This document shows positions 63,516 to 64,000 of a DNA stretch of 64,000 nucleotides, one piece after another. How positions within the stretch are numbered: position 1 is the stretch's first letter; every line of letters begins with the position of its first letter. Below the pieces are notes generated by a model that did no database searches, had not been told where the DNA came from, and saw only the letters and a program-made list of their open reading frames with translations. Position numbers and translations under genes: made by a program. Source of the stretch: Sphaerolaimus hirsutus (Eukaryota > Nematoda > Chromadorea > Monhysterida > Sphaerolaimidae); assembly GCA_964036195.1 (NCBI GenBank), contig OZ038458.1, positions 25,743,832 through 25,807,831 on the forward strand, in the 5' to 3' direction.

Positions 63516-63570
63516 TATATACCTTGCCATTTTTAGATTGAGCCAACAAAAGAAGTACAAATAGTAATAC

Positions 63571-63700
63571 CGTATTTCCTCGAAGTAACACCTGGGGGTT
63601 TATTTTTTCAGAGTGGAAATTTTGAGGGGGGTATTTCGAGGGGGGGGGGTTATTATTTCGTCAGAAATTTTCTTGAAATTCATATTAAATAGTACACATT
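63571..63700. repeat. Mariner-like miniature element, left part
   Basis: CCGTATTTCCTCGAAGTAAC after TA, then GGGGGGTATTTCGAGGGG and TTATTATTTCGTCAGAAATT as at 21720-21745. Confidence 0.6.
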
Positions 63701-63792
63701 TAATTACCCAAAACCGGTAACCAACGATGTTGAAATAGGTTATAATGGGGACATTTCAACGTGTATCACTACACAAACTAGTGTATGTGTAC

Positions 63793-64000
63793 CAGAGTTG
63801 CGAAAGTGTATTTACACTTACCCAAAATACCCGGGTAAATGGGTATTTATATTTACACTTACACTTACACTTACACTTTCATAAAATTCCCGTACACTTT
63901 TTTTTACACTTTCCTGGGCAAAAAACCCGGGTACAGAAAGTGTATTTTTTTCTATCAGATGGCCCTGTTTTATGCTTTTGAGAAAGCATAAAACAGGTTC
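63793..64000. mobile_element. CACTTAC-word hAT-like element, runs off the window
   Basis: Starts CAGAGTTGCGAAAGTGTATT and follows the layout of the CGTAAA family (pair of CCCGGGTA-type blocks, then the words), but with TTTACACTTACACTTACAC in place of ACGTTTACGTTTACG. A perfect 15-bp stem with a 4-nt loop lies at 63964-63997. Confidence 0.65.

Overview
This is a eukaryotic, AT-rich and extremely repeat-dense nuclear scaffold piece with two 200-N gaps (24453-24652 and 42225-42424). GT-AG introns and a BEL/Pao retrotransposon fragment, a superfamily known only from animals, indicate a metazoan. The species cannot be named from the sequence.

The only recognisable host gene is a half-size ABC transporter of the ABCB6 type. 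Seven exons lie on the minus strand between 13008 and 7255. They cover the second half of the membrane domain and the start of the nucleotide-binding domain up to the Q-loop, and every splice phase agrees. A further ABCB6-like exon from the start of the membrane domain lies on the plus strand at 40889-41053, inside the contig bounded by the two gaps. That is what one would see if this contig were scaffolded backwards. Exons between the two parts, and everything after the Q-loop, were not found.

The retroelements are: an internally deleted Ty3/gypsy copy with 137-bp LTRs (3851-6575, minus), whose 5' LTR is followed by the complement of the 3' half of a tRNA-Ala(CGC); a nearly complete but broken Ty3/gypsy element (42.5-47.65 kb, plus) with gag, protease, RT, RNase H and integrase; a diverged related LTR in the opposite direction (41.85-42.22 kb); a dead BEL/Pao pol fragment captured inside a DNA transposon (16.0-17.4 kb); and the 3' end of a non-LTR retrotransposon ORF (28.6-29.7 kb).

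Most of the rest is non-autonomous DNA transposons. The striking layer is a set of at least 17 insertions that end in short terminal inverted repeats, mostly of the form YARNG, and are flanked by 8-bp target duplications, as in the hAT superfamily. Each family is filled near its ends with reiterations of its own short word: CGTAAA, TTTCCG, GGCGCC, GGCACC, GGGATC, TTCGAAAA, ACTCAAG, GGGCACATAC, AATAAAAT and others. Many have a net length of about 740-940 bp once younger insertions are removed. They are nested up to three deep (47.7-50.5 kb). Families with the same termini or core carry different words. Three insertions can be checked against an empty-site paralogue within this same window.

A second layer is made of TA-flanked mariner-like miniature elements with C-rich or G-rich ends, and several very long foldbacks. 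One is a 9.7-kb nested palindromic element (30957-40690). It contains one copy of a composite tandem-repeat block (30-bp, about 28-bp and 117-bp arrays), and the inverted second copy lies at 53.0-55.6 kb.
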